Shown piece after piece: positions 11,140 through 22,327 of a DNA stretch of 64,000 nt (the first letter of the stretch is position 1; every line of letters begins with the position of its first letter). The stretch spans positions 5,394,001-5,458,000 of the forward strand of contig JAJFPB010000003.1 in assembly GCA_020881915.1 (NCBI GenBank), read 5' to 3'. Position numbers and translations under genes: made by a program. A model generated the notes under the pieces. That model did not search any database, was not told the origin of the DNA, and saw nothing but the letters and a program-made list of their open reading frames with translations. This stretch comes from Paramyrothecium sp. XJ0827. Lineage: Eukaryota; Ascomycota; Sordariomycetes; Hypocreales; Stachybotryaceae.

Positions 11140-12291
11140 ATGACGCCGCAACCACGCCGCGTGCACAAGAAATCGCGGAACGGTTGCCTCGTTTGCAAGC
11201 AGCGTCGCGTCAAATGCGACGAGCGTCATCCGCGATGCCGGAACTGCGCCATCGGCAACCGTGCCTGTGATTATGGCCCGGCCGCTGGCGCCGCCTCGGA
11301 GGCGCCTGTGAGCACCGGTGGACCATTCCCTGAGACACTGCAGTCCGCAGGGATCTCGGAGATAAACCCGATCGTCGAGAGCTTCGACGCTCGGCGCACG
11401 TTTACGGCGTTGCACCTAAGTCTGCTCTACCACGCCGCGACTAATATGGGTGAGTACATGGCCATGGTCGGTGATATCCGCCCGATCATGATCATTGCTC
11501 TGGACAATGCCGAACGAGCCCCTTATCTTCTCGATCAACTCTTGGCTTTGTCCGCTTCGCACCGCGCCTTCCAGGAGCCACACAAAGCGTCCTTCTGGAC
11601 GAATCACGCGACGGAGCTACAGACCCGGGCCCTCGGCCTATTCAACAAGGCTCGCGAACACATCTCCGAGAACAACTACATGGAGTCTTTTCTCTTTGGA
11701 ACCCTGCTCGGCATACACGTCCTACACGATACCCTCACACCGCAGCACCGCTCGGTGAGCAGCTTCATCGATGCCTTCATAAAGTACGTACGAGTTCACA
11801 GCATGGTCCGCGCCGTCACGGCGCAATACTGGCAGCGGATCTTGGACTCGGACCTGAAACCTCTTCTTTACATCATTAAATGGACGGACAGGGCCGAACA
11901 GCTGCCTTCGGGCTCGGAAACCGCTGCCCTGCGCCAGAAAATAGAGTCGTTGCCGGACTCGGATGCCGTGGCGCCGTCCCTCACGGCACTGAAATGGGCG
12001 CAGTGGATGTTTGACGTGAAGGCGCAGGCGCCTCCCGCGTCAAGAATCGGCGAACATGCTGTTATGGCATGGCCGCTCGTGGTTCCCAAAGACTACGTTG
12101 ATGCCCTCTATCAACACCGTCCGGAGGCGCTAGTCATCGTAGCATACTTTGGGGCAGCACTCCACCAATATCGAGACTTTTGGGTATTCGGGGATGTCGG
12201 GTTTCGGTTGGTCAAGTTGCTCGCTGAACATCTCGGGCCTTTCTGGTCAGATGCCATGGCATGGCCCCTACAGGTGGTTGGCGAGAATTAA
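11140..12291 (+). CDS. Zn2Cys6 transcription factor, 383 aa
   Basis: Fungal binuclear zinc cluster regulator. Residues 16-43 hold C-x2-C-x6-C-x6-C-x2-C-x6-C (GCLVCKQRRVKC...PRCRNCAIGNRAC), preceded by a basic HKKSRNG stretch. The rest (LHLSLLYHAATNMGEYM..., ending FWSDAMAWPLQVVGEN) matches the short UPC2/sterol-regulator-like class of zinc-cluster proteins, whose C-terminal region ends with a similar LGPxWxxAMxWP motif. Start set at 11140 (context CCCCATGA) because it leaves a short basic leader before the cluster as in relatives; the frame is open from an upstream Met at 11011. No intron. Its neighbour is a convergent berberine-bridge oxidase gene, which could be a target, but this is inference from position only. 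Confidence 0.85.
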   Translation: MTPQPRRVHKKSRNGCLVCKQRRVKCDERHPRCRNCAIGNRACDYGPAAGAASEAPVSTGGPFPETLQSAGISEINPIVESFDARRTFTALHLSLLYHAATNMGEYMAMVGDIRPIMIIALDNAERAPYLLDQLLALSASHRAFQEPHKASFWTNHATELQTRALGLFNKAREHISENNYMESFLFGTLLGIHVLHDTLTPQHRSVSSFIDAFIKYVRVHSMVRAVTAQYWQRILDSDLKPLLYIIKWTDRAEQLPSGSETAALRQKIESLPDSDAVAPSLTALKWAQWMFDVKAQAPPASRIGEHAVMAWPLVVPKDYVDALYQHRPEALVIVAYFGAALHQYRDFWVFGDVGFRLVKLLAEHLGPFWSDAMAWPLQVVGEN

Positions 12292-12543
12292 CACCCCATC
12301 ATGGCCATCGTATTGTGGTTGGCTCCGTAAGTTTGCAGTCAAGTTTGCTAACGAATCTATTTATGCTGAAGATTGTGAGTCAGGTAGACCTGTCCTATTC
12401 TGTCAATGCATTCTGCGACAAAATTGTAGCCATCTACTTAAATATACTCTACTCGAAGATAATCTTCTCAAGGAGCGGGGGATATGTGTACAAAGCTCCT
12501 GAGACTGCTACCTTGCACTCACAAACCAAAACATACTCCTGCT

Positions 12544-14417
12544 TTAAGACTCTGCCTTCTGACATAACATTCCGCTGTTGAGATTGTATTCCCAGGCATG
12601 ACTTCCTACACCTGCTTGGACGTACAGACTATCGGTCGGGTCATATTTGCGTTTGATCTCTACCAGTCTGTTATAGTTACCCCCGTAGAAGTCATGCTGG
12701 AAGTTTTTGTTGAAGGGATTCGCTTCGTTGATGTACGATCCCGAGTCTGGCGCCCACTCTCTCCAGATTTTCTCCTTGTGCTCCTCCGTCCACTCGGCTG
12801 CGGCGGCAAGTGCGTCTTGCGGGGACAGGTCTGCCATCTTGATTTCGGCGCCCGCGGATATTACGTGCAGATATGCGCTTCGCCATGCGGGAGTCAGGGC
12901 GCCGCGCATGTTTTCCTCGACGTTTCTTGGTCCCGGCCCCCCCTGAAGCCCTATAACCAGCATTGGAGAGCTCTCTTCTTTCTGGCTCGCAAAAATTCTG
13001 TGGAGGAAAGTTTCCAGGGCTTCGTGTGAAGTGTCGACTAGCTCCTTGCGCCCAAGGAGCCGGGTGGAAACCAATGAAACATCAGCGCAGCGGCTAGAAT
13101 AAGGATTCAACACGTCAAATAATGACATGTAATCGGGCAGAACAGTGGGTTTTGACACGACAACTTCGATGCCTGGGCCAGCCTCGTGCGCCAGCATTTC
13201 TGATTTGACTGATTCCAGAAGTATTTCCAAGGCGGACACCGTAGAGTCAAAAGCATAAAGAGTCATGCTTATCTGCACTCCCAGCGTGAGTGTTCCGTTG
13301 GTATTTGTCGCTTTCCTTTCTGTAACGGTTCCATAGCCTGTCACTCCCTGATCCATAAGATCTGGCAAGGATCGTATCATGCTTGTCAGAGCGTCCCAAG
13401 AGGCTTCGGCCACGCCGGTCCCGTTCGACGCTAGGGAAACGGAGAGCCCGCTTAGGACAACGTGTTGGGGGAGCGGATGGGTACGCAGGACGTACTCGAC
13501 TACGACGCCGTACAAGCCCGGCCCACCACCACGGATAGCCCAGAGGAGATCCTGGTTTTGCCAATAATTGGCCGTCAGGATCTCGCCCCCTGTCGTTACA
13601 ACAGTTGCCTGAAGCACCTGATCAGCAGAAAGGCCATACCTGCTGGAGAGCGGGCCGTTTCCGCCGCCTCCTATGAACCCCCCCAGGCCAACAGTCGGGT
13701 CCTGGCCGCTAATGACGGTCCTATTGAGCGCAGCTGCCGACGCGAGGGCGGTGCCCCAGTTGTTGCCGCTCCCAATCTTGACCACATTCTCAGTTGTGTT
13801 TCTGGAGATGTGCGGCCACTGGGTATCAAACTCAATTGACTGGAGCTGGCGGGTCCAAATTGATAGCGCATATGCACCGCTTGATCTGGATGAACATTTA
13901 GTATGCTTGATGGCTCCATTTGAGAAACGTGGGTGTCTTACCTCCCATTTAGGTCATGGCCCGTCCCCTTTATGACGATCCGAATATCCCGGGCACTAGC
14001 CCACTTTACCGCAGTTGCAATCTGCTCTGGGCTGGTAGCATTGAGTATGTATTCAGGGAAGCCACCAATCTCGCATCCCTGTCCTTGGCGGTAGGCGTAG
14101 TCGTTCGGGGGCACGCAAGAGTTATTTGCCCAGTATGGATATCCAACAGACTCCGGCCTATCTGCATGGAATGCAGAGTAGAACCAGTTTTTCTGAACAT
14201 CTTCGCAGTTGATGTTGGATGAGAAAGGGTTGCTTGTGTAGCAGGAAGATGCGGATGGAGTTGTTTTGATGAGTGCCCCGGCCGTCGACTCGTTCAAGGT
14301 GTGCCACTCGCTTACGGAAGGCCACTCGGGTTGATGCGGGTTGTTTTTGCATCTCCTAGAACAACTAATCGCGAGACCAGTGGATGCGAATGAAGCGACT
14401 GCTTGCCAGATCTTCAT
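12544..14417 (-). CDS. Secreted FAD-linked oxidoreductase, berberine-bridge-enzyme-like, 605 aa
   Basis: Exons 14417-13942 and 13885-12544; the intron is GTAAGA...ATCCAG and joining gives GTGHDLNGRSSGAYALSIW, the FAD-binding hallmark. His 154 in GTGHD is positioned like the His that covalently holds FAD in this family. The second attachment residue of bicovalent members, a Cys before the PTVGxGG loop, is here Asp (SGQDPTVGLGGFIGGGGNG), so a single His link is predicted. The C-terminal BBE segment is present (RKYDPTDSLYVQAGVGSHAWEY). MKIWQAVASFASTGLAISCS at the chosen start is a signal peptide; an upstream in-frame Met exists but would bury it. Such enzymes oxidise sugars or tailor alkaloids and other metabolites; the substrate is unknown. 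The gene appears intact. Confidence 0.88.
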
Positions 14418-15246
14418 TTTGCTTGCCGTTCGTTGGTGTGTTAGTTGATACTGCTCTTGTAACAAAAGGAAAAGAAATCGGATGTCTCTGGACAGGTTTT
14501 ATATCAAAGTTGCATCCTGCCGAGAGGGAACCAACCCCAGTCAACACCGTATTGTCAAGGCTTTACTTTCGGCTCTTTTGGACCTCTAGGTGTGTATTAG
14601 TCTGCAGCCTATTCCTTCAATAGCTTTAGTTTGGTGGCATTGTTGTGGCATAAAAAATACGGCGCCCGGGCCAGCCATCGCGTTTTCCGTCCTACCGAAG
14701 AGGTGATCTTAGCAGTCCTTTGGGGAATGAAATCCGTGACGAAGCATGGGCCAGTCAACAATACGCGTACCCATTCAGCTCGAATCGATCACAGATTCTG
14801 GACTTTACGTCAACTCTGGTGTCTAGCTTGATTGATTTACATTAAAAGGGGCTGTGGTGCTTGAAGTGGTCCCCTAACTAGGTAACAAGGACAGAGCATA
14901 GTGGGTCATTCCACCAGATGCTAACCGATGTCTCGACTTGAACCGGTAAGTAATTACATTGGACGAACTTGAAGATCATCCATCAACATTCGGTTCGACA
15001 TTTGCTCGTATCGTCAGAACTTTCAAGAGGTATGCAACTTGTCTTCCTCAGTAAAGAGTTTGTCTACACGTACGCCATACAGTTCATTTGCCTAAATGAG
15101 GTGGTTGCTTCGCCGAGAGACGATATGATCTAGGTATGTCATGCAATGACCCGTTTCCCTTTAAATGCCCAGTATTTTCTTGATAGCAAAACATCCAAGG
15201 AGCATCATTCAAGGTACAGCTCAAAAATATGCTCGATGGTATCTTC
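14418..15246. other. Intergenic, no gene seen
   Basis: About 0.8 kb between the start of the FAD oxidase gene and the 3' end of the RTA1 gene. Short frames at 14384-14831 have no coding character. No repeat noted. Confidence 0.35.
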
Positions 15247-16284
15247 TCAAGCCATTCTGCTGTACTGGCTCTGTCCCACCATAGGATAGCTATCGGCTGT
15301 GCTCTCTTTTAATTCGCTTTCCCCTTTCTCTGCAAGCAGTGTCGCGGGGTGGTGTAGGGCGAAGAGCAACCCGACAATCACCATCAGCAGCGCATCCAAG
15401 AGATAGACGTAGATTTCCTTCTTGATCAGCGAACCATCGTGGCCTTGCGCGTATTCGGCCATCCTGAAAATCGATCGTATCATGATAAGAATACTGGCGG
15501 CGTATAGGACGAAAATGAACCTGTGCCAAGGGGCTACCGTCCTTCGTGATTTAACAGTGGGACCTCTGACGATTCGAAGGTGGAAGATGGTGGTGACGAT
15601 CATGAAACCACCGAAGAAGACGACTTGGATGCCCAGTCCGAGAAGAATCACGGCATTGCCGGTGTTTTGGCTGCCTTCGGATTTGGCCGTCGCGAGGATT
15701 CCACCGCCTGGTTATAGTTAGACGACCATGCTCTAGAGGCGCACACATTCGGGCGATGTGGTAAAGAGTCCAACGAACCTCCTCCCTGCCCAAAGATAGA
15801 CAAAATATCACCGAGTAGAAATAACTTCGTCAGCCAATTTACTCGGATAACAGAGTAGTGTTCAGCTCCGAGGAAGCGGATCAGACGTCCAAGCGTCATG
15901 TAAATGGAGGCAGCGAAGAACGCAGGCCCAAGCAGGACCAGCATGCTCTGGATAATGTAAGGCATCAGAGTCCAGTCTGGAGATTGTGTTGAAGAATACG
16001 CTCTCGCTGCGAATCCAACTGACTCGACTAAGAAGTTGATAAGAACACCAGCGTCAGCACTTTCCAGGCAGGCACCGGTTCAAGAAGCGCGCAGACTTAC
16101 ACAAGCATCCTATCAGGAAAGGAATGAAGAACCAAGCTCTCTCCCTCGAAAGAAGCTGACAGTGACGGATGGCGAGACCTAGAAAGAAAACTGCGAATAT
16201 GATGGCCGCGGGAAGAGAAGGAGTGAAATGGTAGTATTTGAAGCCCTCGGCTTCGGGAGCGTCGGTACGGGAAGTTACGGCCAT
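15247..16284 (-). CDS. RTA1-family seven-span membrane protein, 297 aa
   Basis: RTA1-like proteins are fungal plasma-membrane proteins linked to resistance against toxic compounds and to lipid movement (lipid-translocating exporter family). Exons 16284-16101, 16027-15779 and 15707-15247. Intron 1 GTAAGT...CTTAG restores GCLFESVGFAARAYSS, intron 2 GTTCGT...ACCAG restores GQGGGGGILATAKSEG; both are family signatures. Several hydrophobic spans are seen, including AAIIFAVFFLGLAI, MLVLLGPAFFAASIYMTLGRL, VILLGLGIQVVFFGGFMIV and LLDALLMVIVGLLFAL, ending in a charged cytosolic tail (EKGESELKES). Start at MAVTSRTDAPEAEG fits relatives. Length is typical. The substrate is unknown; clustering with an oxidase and regulator is suggestive only. 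Confidence 0.9.
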
Positions 16285-16850
16285 GGCTAACGGGTTGAAC
16301 ACTCGAAATGAAAGCCCTAGACGACAATAGACTGTTATTCTTGAATGTTGATGGAAAAATGGAACGATGGTCGATAAAGATGGTGAGTCAAGATAGCGAG
16401 CGACGGAATGAATGAGCAATAAGTAAGGCAGAATAGAATGAAGAAGGAATTAGAATCAGTCTGTAACACTGTTTGGCTGGGCTGGAAAGCAAATCTATAT
16501 GGAGTAAGCAAAGACAACGGCTGCTTCAGATTGCACCGCCTCGACAAGAGAGGGAGCCCTTGCTCGACTCCTGTGTATGTTCGGGTTCGGATTGGGATTT
16601 GGCTGCCAACCAAAGCCCTGTAGGTAGCTGCGCCGGATTGAGCCCGGACGCATCCCTCCCGGGACGAATGTTTCGACCTCAAGTACGATAATATAGCAAA
16701 TGCTTTGGGTTCGGTTTACATGGGGTGAAATTGGGACAGACTACTCCGGCCACACCCAAGTGGTGCTACATTCCAACCGGTTTGTGACTGAGCGGGTCCT
16801 AAGCATGCATCGATCCACCTCGGTTTGTTCGGTTCAGTCATGCGAGTTTA

Positions 16851-16880
16851 GACGAACCCGAGCGAACCCGAGCGAACCCG
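16851..16880. repeat. Three tandem copies of a 10-bp unit (GCGAACCCGA)
   Basis: Reading from 16851 the sequence carries GACGAACCCG, AGCGAACCCG and AGCGAACCCG, followed by AAGTC. The core GAACCCGA recurs near 10700 and 11040, upstream of the Zn2Cys6 gene. It may be a binding site shared by the two promoters or simple-sequence drift. Confidence 0.7.
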
Positions 16881-17136
16881 AAGTCTCTCGTGTTTAGCCG
16901 TATCCAACTAGTATGTCATGCTGTGGTTCTTGTAGGTATTCCAATTTCCAAGTCACTATTCAACCTTTGCCGTCAATCTAGGGTCATACTGTCGAAATTC
17001 GGATCTTCGTCGAATCTTTTGAGCGCCACAATTTTGGCGCGATGTATGTAAGCCTAGTGTTAACACCAGGTAAATTACTCGGCACATACGCGTTGAGATG
17101 AACAGGGTTGAGAACTATCATTACCGATGCGCAGCG

Positions 17137-17144
17137 TATAAAAG
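17137..17144 (+). promoter_or_regulatory. TATA box of the GH3 gene
   Basis: TATAAAAG about 62 bp upstream of the GH3 start codon at 17206, a normal position for a core promoter in filamentous fungi. No other element is claimed. Confidence 0.6.
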
Positions 17145-17205
17145 GGTTATCATGTCGAAGAAGGGTGTCCCATTCGGTATGTGACGCATCGACTCACTTC
17201 TCATC

Positions 17206-19704
17206 ATGCATCTACTCACAGTCGGAACAGCGGCGGTGGCTGTAGCCCTGCTTCAGGCACGCGAGGGGGCGGCGGCCGCCCCAACAAACCCAGCGTCTCA
17301 ATGCTGTAAGTGGTATAATCCAGTCAATTCAGAGGCTATTGTTGATTATAATATGTGAAGCAGCTTGGGACACGGCTACCCAAAAAGCTCGCGAGTTCGT
17401 TGCCCAGCTCAATACGACCGAGAAGATTGGCCTCGTCACCGGCGGCTATAATCAACCAGTTCTACCATGCGTCGGTTCCATCGGCGCTATTCCTCGGCTC
17501 GGCTTCGACGGCATTTGTTTCTCTGACGGTCCAGCTGGATACTCTCGTACAGATGGTGTCAGCGTGTTTGCCTCGGGAATTACTGCGGCGGCGAGCTGGG
17601 ATAGGAAGCTCATGTATGAGCGAGCAGTTGCCATTGGCCAAGAGTTCCGGGGCAAAGGCTCGCATGTCCATCTCGGGTGAGTCAGCCCTGAAAGAGATGA
17701 CAGAGAGTATAGACACGCTGACGAGATCTCCTCAGCCCGTCGACAGGGCCCATGGGCCGTCATGCCCGCGGTGGACGAAACTGGGAGAGCTTTGGCGCCG
17801 ACCCCTACCTGGCTGGGATCGCCATGAATGCCTCAGTATATGGAATCCAGTCCACCGGCGTCCAAGCATGCTCCAAGCATTACATCGCGAACGAGCAGGA
17901 GACCCAACGCACCAGTACCGTTGCTGATGATGGAAGCAATATCGAAGCAATCTCGTCTAACGTCGATGATCGAACTCTCCATGAGCTTTATATCTGGCCC
18001 TTTGCCGACGCCATCAAGGCAGGAACAGCAAGCATTATGTGCTCCTATAATCGCATCAACGGGAAATACTCCTGCGCGAACCCAGAGATGCTTTCAATCT
18101 TGACGGATGAGCTGGCCTTTCCCGGGTACGTCGTATCAGACTGGTACGCTACGCACGGGACCGCCGACTACGCCAACGCAGGTCTTGACTTGGAGATGCC
18201 AGGCCCCGTCGCCAGCGCCGAGGTTGGGTTGTCATACTTTGGCGACCCCTTGCTCAAGGCGGTCGGTAATGGCACTGTGTCGGAGAGTCGCCTCGATGAG
18301 ATGGCGTTGAAGGTTCTGGCGCCGTATTTCCTATTAGGCCAGGATAAAGACTTTCCCTCGGTCGACCCTGCTCTCGGCGCCGCATTTCTCGTCTACCAAT
18401 ACGGTCATGGCTCCCCACTCGCGGCATTATACCCCGAGATCCCTGCCCGGAATGTGCGGGAAGACCATCATCAGATAATTAGGCAGCTTGGTGCGGCCGC
18501 CACGGTTCTACTGAAGAACGTCAACAACACCTTGCCGTTAGCAAAGCACAAGGAGATTGGCATCTTTGGAAATGACGCGCCATATCCCACCATTGGCTCT
18601 GTGTTTCTCGGTCAATCTGATCACCCAGAGGGTTTCGAAATCGGGACCTTAGACATAGGTGGTGGATCTGGGACAGTCCGACATACGAAGCTCGTGACAC
18701 CGCTTGACGCCATCACAAAGGAGGTTGAGGCGTATGGGGGTCGCGTGCAAATTCTTCTCGACAATCAAGAGCTAGCGGACGGTCGTTTCAGAAGTATTTA
18801 TCCAGTGCCAGAGGCCTGCTTACTCTTTCTGAAGGCCTACGCATCAGAGGGCAAAGACAGGTTGAGCCTCGAGCTGGGGTGGAATGCTACAAAAGCAGTC
18901 GAGAAGACAGCGGCGGTTTGCCCAAACACTATTGTGGTCATCCACGGTCCAGGCATAGTTTTGATGCCGTGGGCTGACAACGAAAACGTGACGGCCATCC
19001 TGTCGGCTCATTACCCAGGCGAAGAGACTGGAAACTCTATAGTCGATGTCCTCTGGGGCCGCGTAGAACCCACCGGTCGCCTTCCCTATACAATTCCAAA
19101 GACGGAGTCAGACTACGGCCCACCAATTGTCAATCTGACAGAGCCAATTACGGATCCGGAGGCTTGGAACGCCGACTTCCAGGAAGGACAGCTGATCGAT
19201 TACAGACACTTCGACGCCAATAACATTGAGCCACATTTCGAATTTGGATTTGGGCTGTCTTATGGCCGGTTTGAAATTGCGGAAGATGTTCGAGTCGAGA
19301 TCCCGCCTGGTCTTGCCGCCATCGCCGACGAATCCGGCCCTGTCATACCCGGTGGCCTTCGTGAGCTTTGGGACGAGGTAGCTCTGGTTACTGTCAAGGT
19401 AACCAACGTAGGCGACGTCGCAGGCTCCACCGTTCCTCAGCTGTACCTATCCTTCCCCCAGGACACCACTCCAGAGGGCACGCCAGTCAAAGTACTCAGG
19501 GGATTCGAGAAGTTGCATCTTGAGCCCGGTGAGAGTAACGATGTTGTGTTTTCGCTTCTCAGACGGGACTTGTCGTTTTGGGATACGGGAGCCAAACGCT
19601 GGGAGATCCCTCAAGGAGCCTTTACGTTTGCAGTGGGCTTTAGCTCTAAGAAACTAATGGCCAAGTCTGAGCTCGCTGTCCTGTCCAACAAAAAACAAGA
19701 CTAA
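17206..19704 (+). CDS. Secreted GH3 beta-glucosidase, 793 aa
   Basis: Hydrolyses terminal beta-D-glucosides such as cello-oligosaccharides outside the cell. Exons 17206-17305, 17364-17676 and 17736-19704; introns GTAAGT...AAGCAG and GTGAGT...CTCAG. The first exon encodes a signal peptide (MHLLTVGTAAVAVALLQARE). Joining exons 2 and 3 gives HLGPSTGPMGRHARGGRNWE, the family's substrate-binding block; KHYIANEQE follows, and the nucleophile is Asp 273 in GYVVSDWYATHGT. The second domain (IFGNDAPYP, HYPGEETGNSIVDVLWG, GRLPYTI) and the C-terminal fibronectin-III-like region (VTVKVTNVGDVAGSTVPQLYLSFP ... VLRGFEKLHLEPGES) are complete. The length is slightly short of the common 850-residue type but without a missing block. 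An alternative acceptor 3 bases upstream of 17364 would add one Ala. Confidence 0.93.
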
Positions 19705-20108
19705 ATGTAAGACTTGTCATCATAAGGTTTTTTCCAGCGAAGAAAAGGCTAGGTGGACCAACTCTCAGTCTGGCCGTCTTGAAAAGGAGGTACGATTCTC
19801 CTCATCTTTCAGTTCAATCTGTAAACATTGAAGTTCAGGATAGAAATCCCATGTCAATCGAAATCAGATGTGCGTCAGGATATGAGACACCTGCCCAGCA
19901 CATGATCGCAAATTATTCAAGCTGACTGTATATTATGACTTTAAGAAGAAACCTGTTGTCTTCCATCGTCGCCTTGGTAAGCGAAAATAGAATCTTGCGC
20001 CTCAAGCCAAGTGCCCCCTGCGCCTACCCCAACTATGTAACCGCCCAGGATCCTAGCCATTGGCAAACATCATTCCAAGCTCATCAGCCTCGTCTCTCTC
20101 CTTTTTAA
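19705..20108. other. Intergenic between convergent genes
   Basis: About 0.4 kb between the stop codons of the GH3 and short-chain dehydrogenase genes. No coding frame or repeat seen. Confidence 0.35.
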
Positions 20109-21270
20109 TTAAACATATGGCTTAACTTGTGCTTCGCACCATTCCCAGTACTTCTTGCAGAGACTTGGATCAGTAAGATCCTCACGAGGCGCTTCGAGTT
20201 TTCCAAACGGCGAGACTAGGCGTAACAAAACTCAGTATTACGCGACTCAATTATGAAAGAGAAAAACGTACCCCATGCGCCACTGTCTTTCTGTGTGATA
20301 GAACGATCGAGACCCGCGAAGAGTTCAGTATATGCCCCGTTTTTAGGTGGGTGGCTGATGAGACGCTGCAACCTGAACTCAGTAAAGCCTGAAAAGGATT
20401 GAAGGTGCTTGTTACTTACAAACATGGCAAGTTGCATTGCGGGCATGTTCTGCTGCAGGTCCGTCACGAAGTTTCCAGGATTCAGAGCCTGCGTACCATG
20501 TTAGTCACTAAGGGAGGCACATGCGCCAGCTGCGATGATGCTGCACTCACAATGCTGACAATATCATCTGGAGCAGACCGCCTTCCGAATTCGACTGCCT
20601 GTAAGGCATTTCCAGCCTTGCTGCGCGAGTATTTCTGCCAGATACCTTCGGGGCGGTGGTAGTCCATGTTCTCAAAGTCTATAGCCGGCTTTGGTGCGCT
20701 ATCGGCGGCGCTGGATGAAACCCAGATGACACGCACCGAGGCCTTGGGAGAGGTCTTGGCCGTCTCTACGAGCGCAGGGCGAAGATATTGTGTCAAAAGG
20801 AAGTGTCCCAAGTTGTTGACACCAATCTGCAGCTCGTAACCCTGCTTGGACTTGGAGCCATCTGGAGGGACCATGACGCCAGCGTTGTTCCAGAGAACGT
20901 CAAGGCGGCGCTCCTGAGCAAGGAACGCATCTGCAGTACTTCGAATTGTGGTGAGATCATCGAGCTCTAATTTCAGAAATTTTAAGTCCCCCACAGAGTC
21001 CGGGAAAGATGCTTTGATTTGCTTCGTAACCTCAGCCGTCTTCGTCTCGGACCGCGCCGCGATGTAAATCTTGGCATTATGTTGGTAAAGTATAGACACG
21101 AGCTCTCTGCCGATGCCGCCCGAGCCGCCAGTGACTAGAAAAACCTTGATACGTTAGACTGTCAGCAAGCAGATGGGTGGGAGACTGCTCACCTTTCCTG
21201 TCTGATCAGGCAGATTGTGTTCAGTCAAAGTGGGCTTGTGAGGCCGGATAGTGCTGAATCTGAAACCCAT
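20109..21270 (-). CDS. Short-chain dehydrogenase/reductase, 313 aa
   Basis: NAD(P)-dependent oxidoreductase of the classical SDR fold. Five exons: 21270-21193, 21144-20551, 20488-20420, 20365-20272, 20215-20109; every junction keeps phase. Exon 1-2 joining gives TGKVFLVTGGSGGIGRELV, the TGxxxGIG cofactor site. NNAGVMVPP, the catalytic Ser in VIWVSSSAAD and the YSRSK (YxxxK) active site follow, then ALNPGNFVTDLQQN. The C terminus (LISHPPKNGAYTELFAGL...SGAWVSPFGKLE...CKKYWEWCEAQVKPYV) is that of the retinol-dehydrogenase-like fungal group. The start MGFRFSTIRPHKP was preferred to an upstream Met since it is the usual N terminus. The substrate is unknown. Gene intact, tail-to-tail with GH3. Confidence 0.9.
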
Positions 21271-21895
21271 TGTGCCCAGTACGTACAGCGGTAGGTTGCT
21301 GATGTGGTTAGTGCAGTATGCCTTGCTCTGGACTTTTAGAGTGAGCACGGGACGACCAGTTGCTGGTGGCCTTTCATCTGACGACATTCGGGGTATTTAT
21401 GCTTTCGGCTTCCAAGGATGCAGTATTCTCGGCATTCTACATCCCTTGTATATGGTACGGCATGCTCCAGGCTGTCACGGCTTGCGGCAAGACGCGTGAT
21501 CAGTGGATTCAAGTGGCTTTTCTTAGTGTCAACAAAAACCTCGAAACAAGTTTACGCGTTCCATTCTGCCTTTTGCGGAAACCCTGCCGGCGACCTCATT
21601 TTATCAGAGTGGGCGGGTCGTGGATGATCGTTGAGTTCTAGACTCGACTAAAAGAGCCAATCAAAAACAGCGCCATGCAGCCAACGTAAGCATTTATTTT
21701 AGCGGCCCGGAACCCAATTTATTGGAGATGATTCGATCCGGTGGTACCTTATGAGCTTGAATGGAGGATGCAATGCAATTGCGAGATTGCGTGAGTCCTA
21801 CGACCCTTTAACACACGACGGCCTTTGTTCGACGTATAAGCAATCGGTGCCCTCAACTGGCGGAACGGGCACATCACCCGCGACAATGCATGTAA
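21271..21895. other. Intergenic, no gene seen
   Basis: Promoter side of the dehydrogenase gene leading into the remnant at 21896. Several frames overlap on the plus strand (21251-21641 and 21751-21951) but none has a family resemblance. An upstream exon of the remnant could lie here; I cannot identify it. Confidence 0.3.
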
Positions 21896-22327
21896 TCTCA
21901 ACAGGTTGCGACAGGCCTTTTAGGCTCTGCTGTTCCCGATGCCATGATTGAAACCCCAGAGATCATACGAATTTCCGTTCTAAATCGTAGACGGGTGGCC
22001 CTGCCTGAGGCGGCGCATAACGAACGAGACAGAGACCTTATTCAGAAAGATTTCGAGAAGTACGACCCGATGATTCTATCAAGACTTAAGGTGCTAAAGG
22101 TGCGTTTGGGCTCTAGATATTAGCCAAATCCAGGTTGGCTAGGAGTAAGAACAATCTTTAAAAGAGCGGCCAATGAGAAGAAAACCAATGAAGCTCAACA
22201 GCGACTACAAGAAGATCATCAAGACGATGACGCTGCGGAGCCCGTGGTATTATCTATCAGATTTGCTTATACAAAGGGCGAGATAGAGGTGGGACCTGTT
22301 CAAGCGCAGGAATTGTCTGATGACTAA
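21896..22327 (+). pseudogene. Gene remnant of unknown family, one in-frame TAG
   Basis: One continuous frame of 144 codons ends at TAA (22325-22327) and is interrupted only by TAG at 22121-22123. Both sides look like real protein: before it, MIETPEIIRISVLNRRRVAL and RDRDLIQKDFEKYDPMILSR; after it, GWLGVRTIFKRAANEKKTN, then QRLQEDHQDDDAAEPVV, ending QAQELSDD. The sequence just before (TAATCTCAACAG at 21893-21904) looks like a branch point plus acceptor, so this could be a last exon. TAG would derive from CAG by C to T at CpA. No upstream exon was identified and I do not recognise the family. An intron from GTGCGT (22100) was tried but does not restore the phase with any good acceptor. Confidence 0.42.

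Larger units (their letters stand above)
16285..17205. other. Intergenic between divergent RTA1 and GH3 genes
   Basis: Bidirectional promoter region. It contains ACCCGA-type motifs in both orientations (for example 16579-16588 and 16703-16710), a 10-bp tandem repeat (16851-16880) and a TATA box serving the GH3 gene (17137-17144), both listed separately. The open frames in this stretch are short and overlapping. Confidence 0.4.

Noticed and set aside
22100..22142. An intron removing the TAG of the 21896-22327 remnant
   Set aside because: Donor GTGCGT is present, but every acceptor within reach leaves the wrong phase or a too-short intron, so the stop is treated as real.
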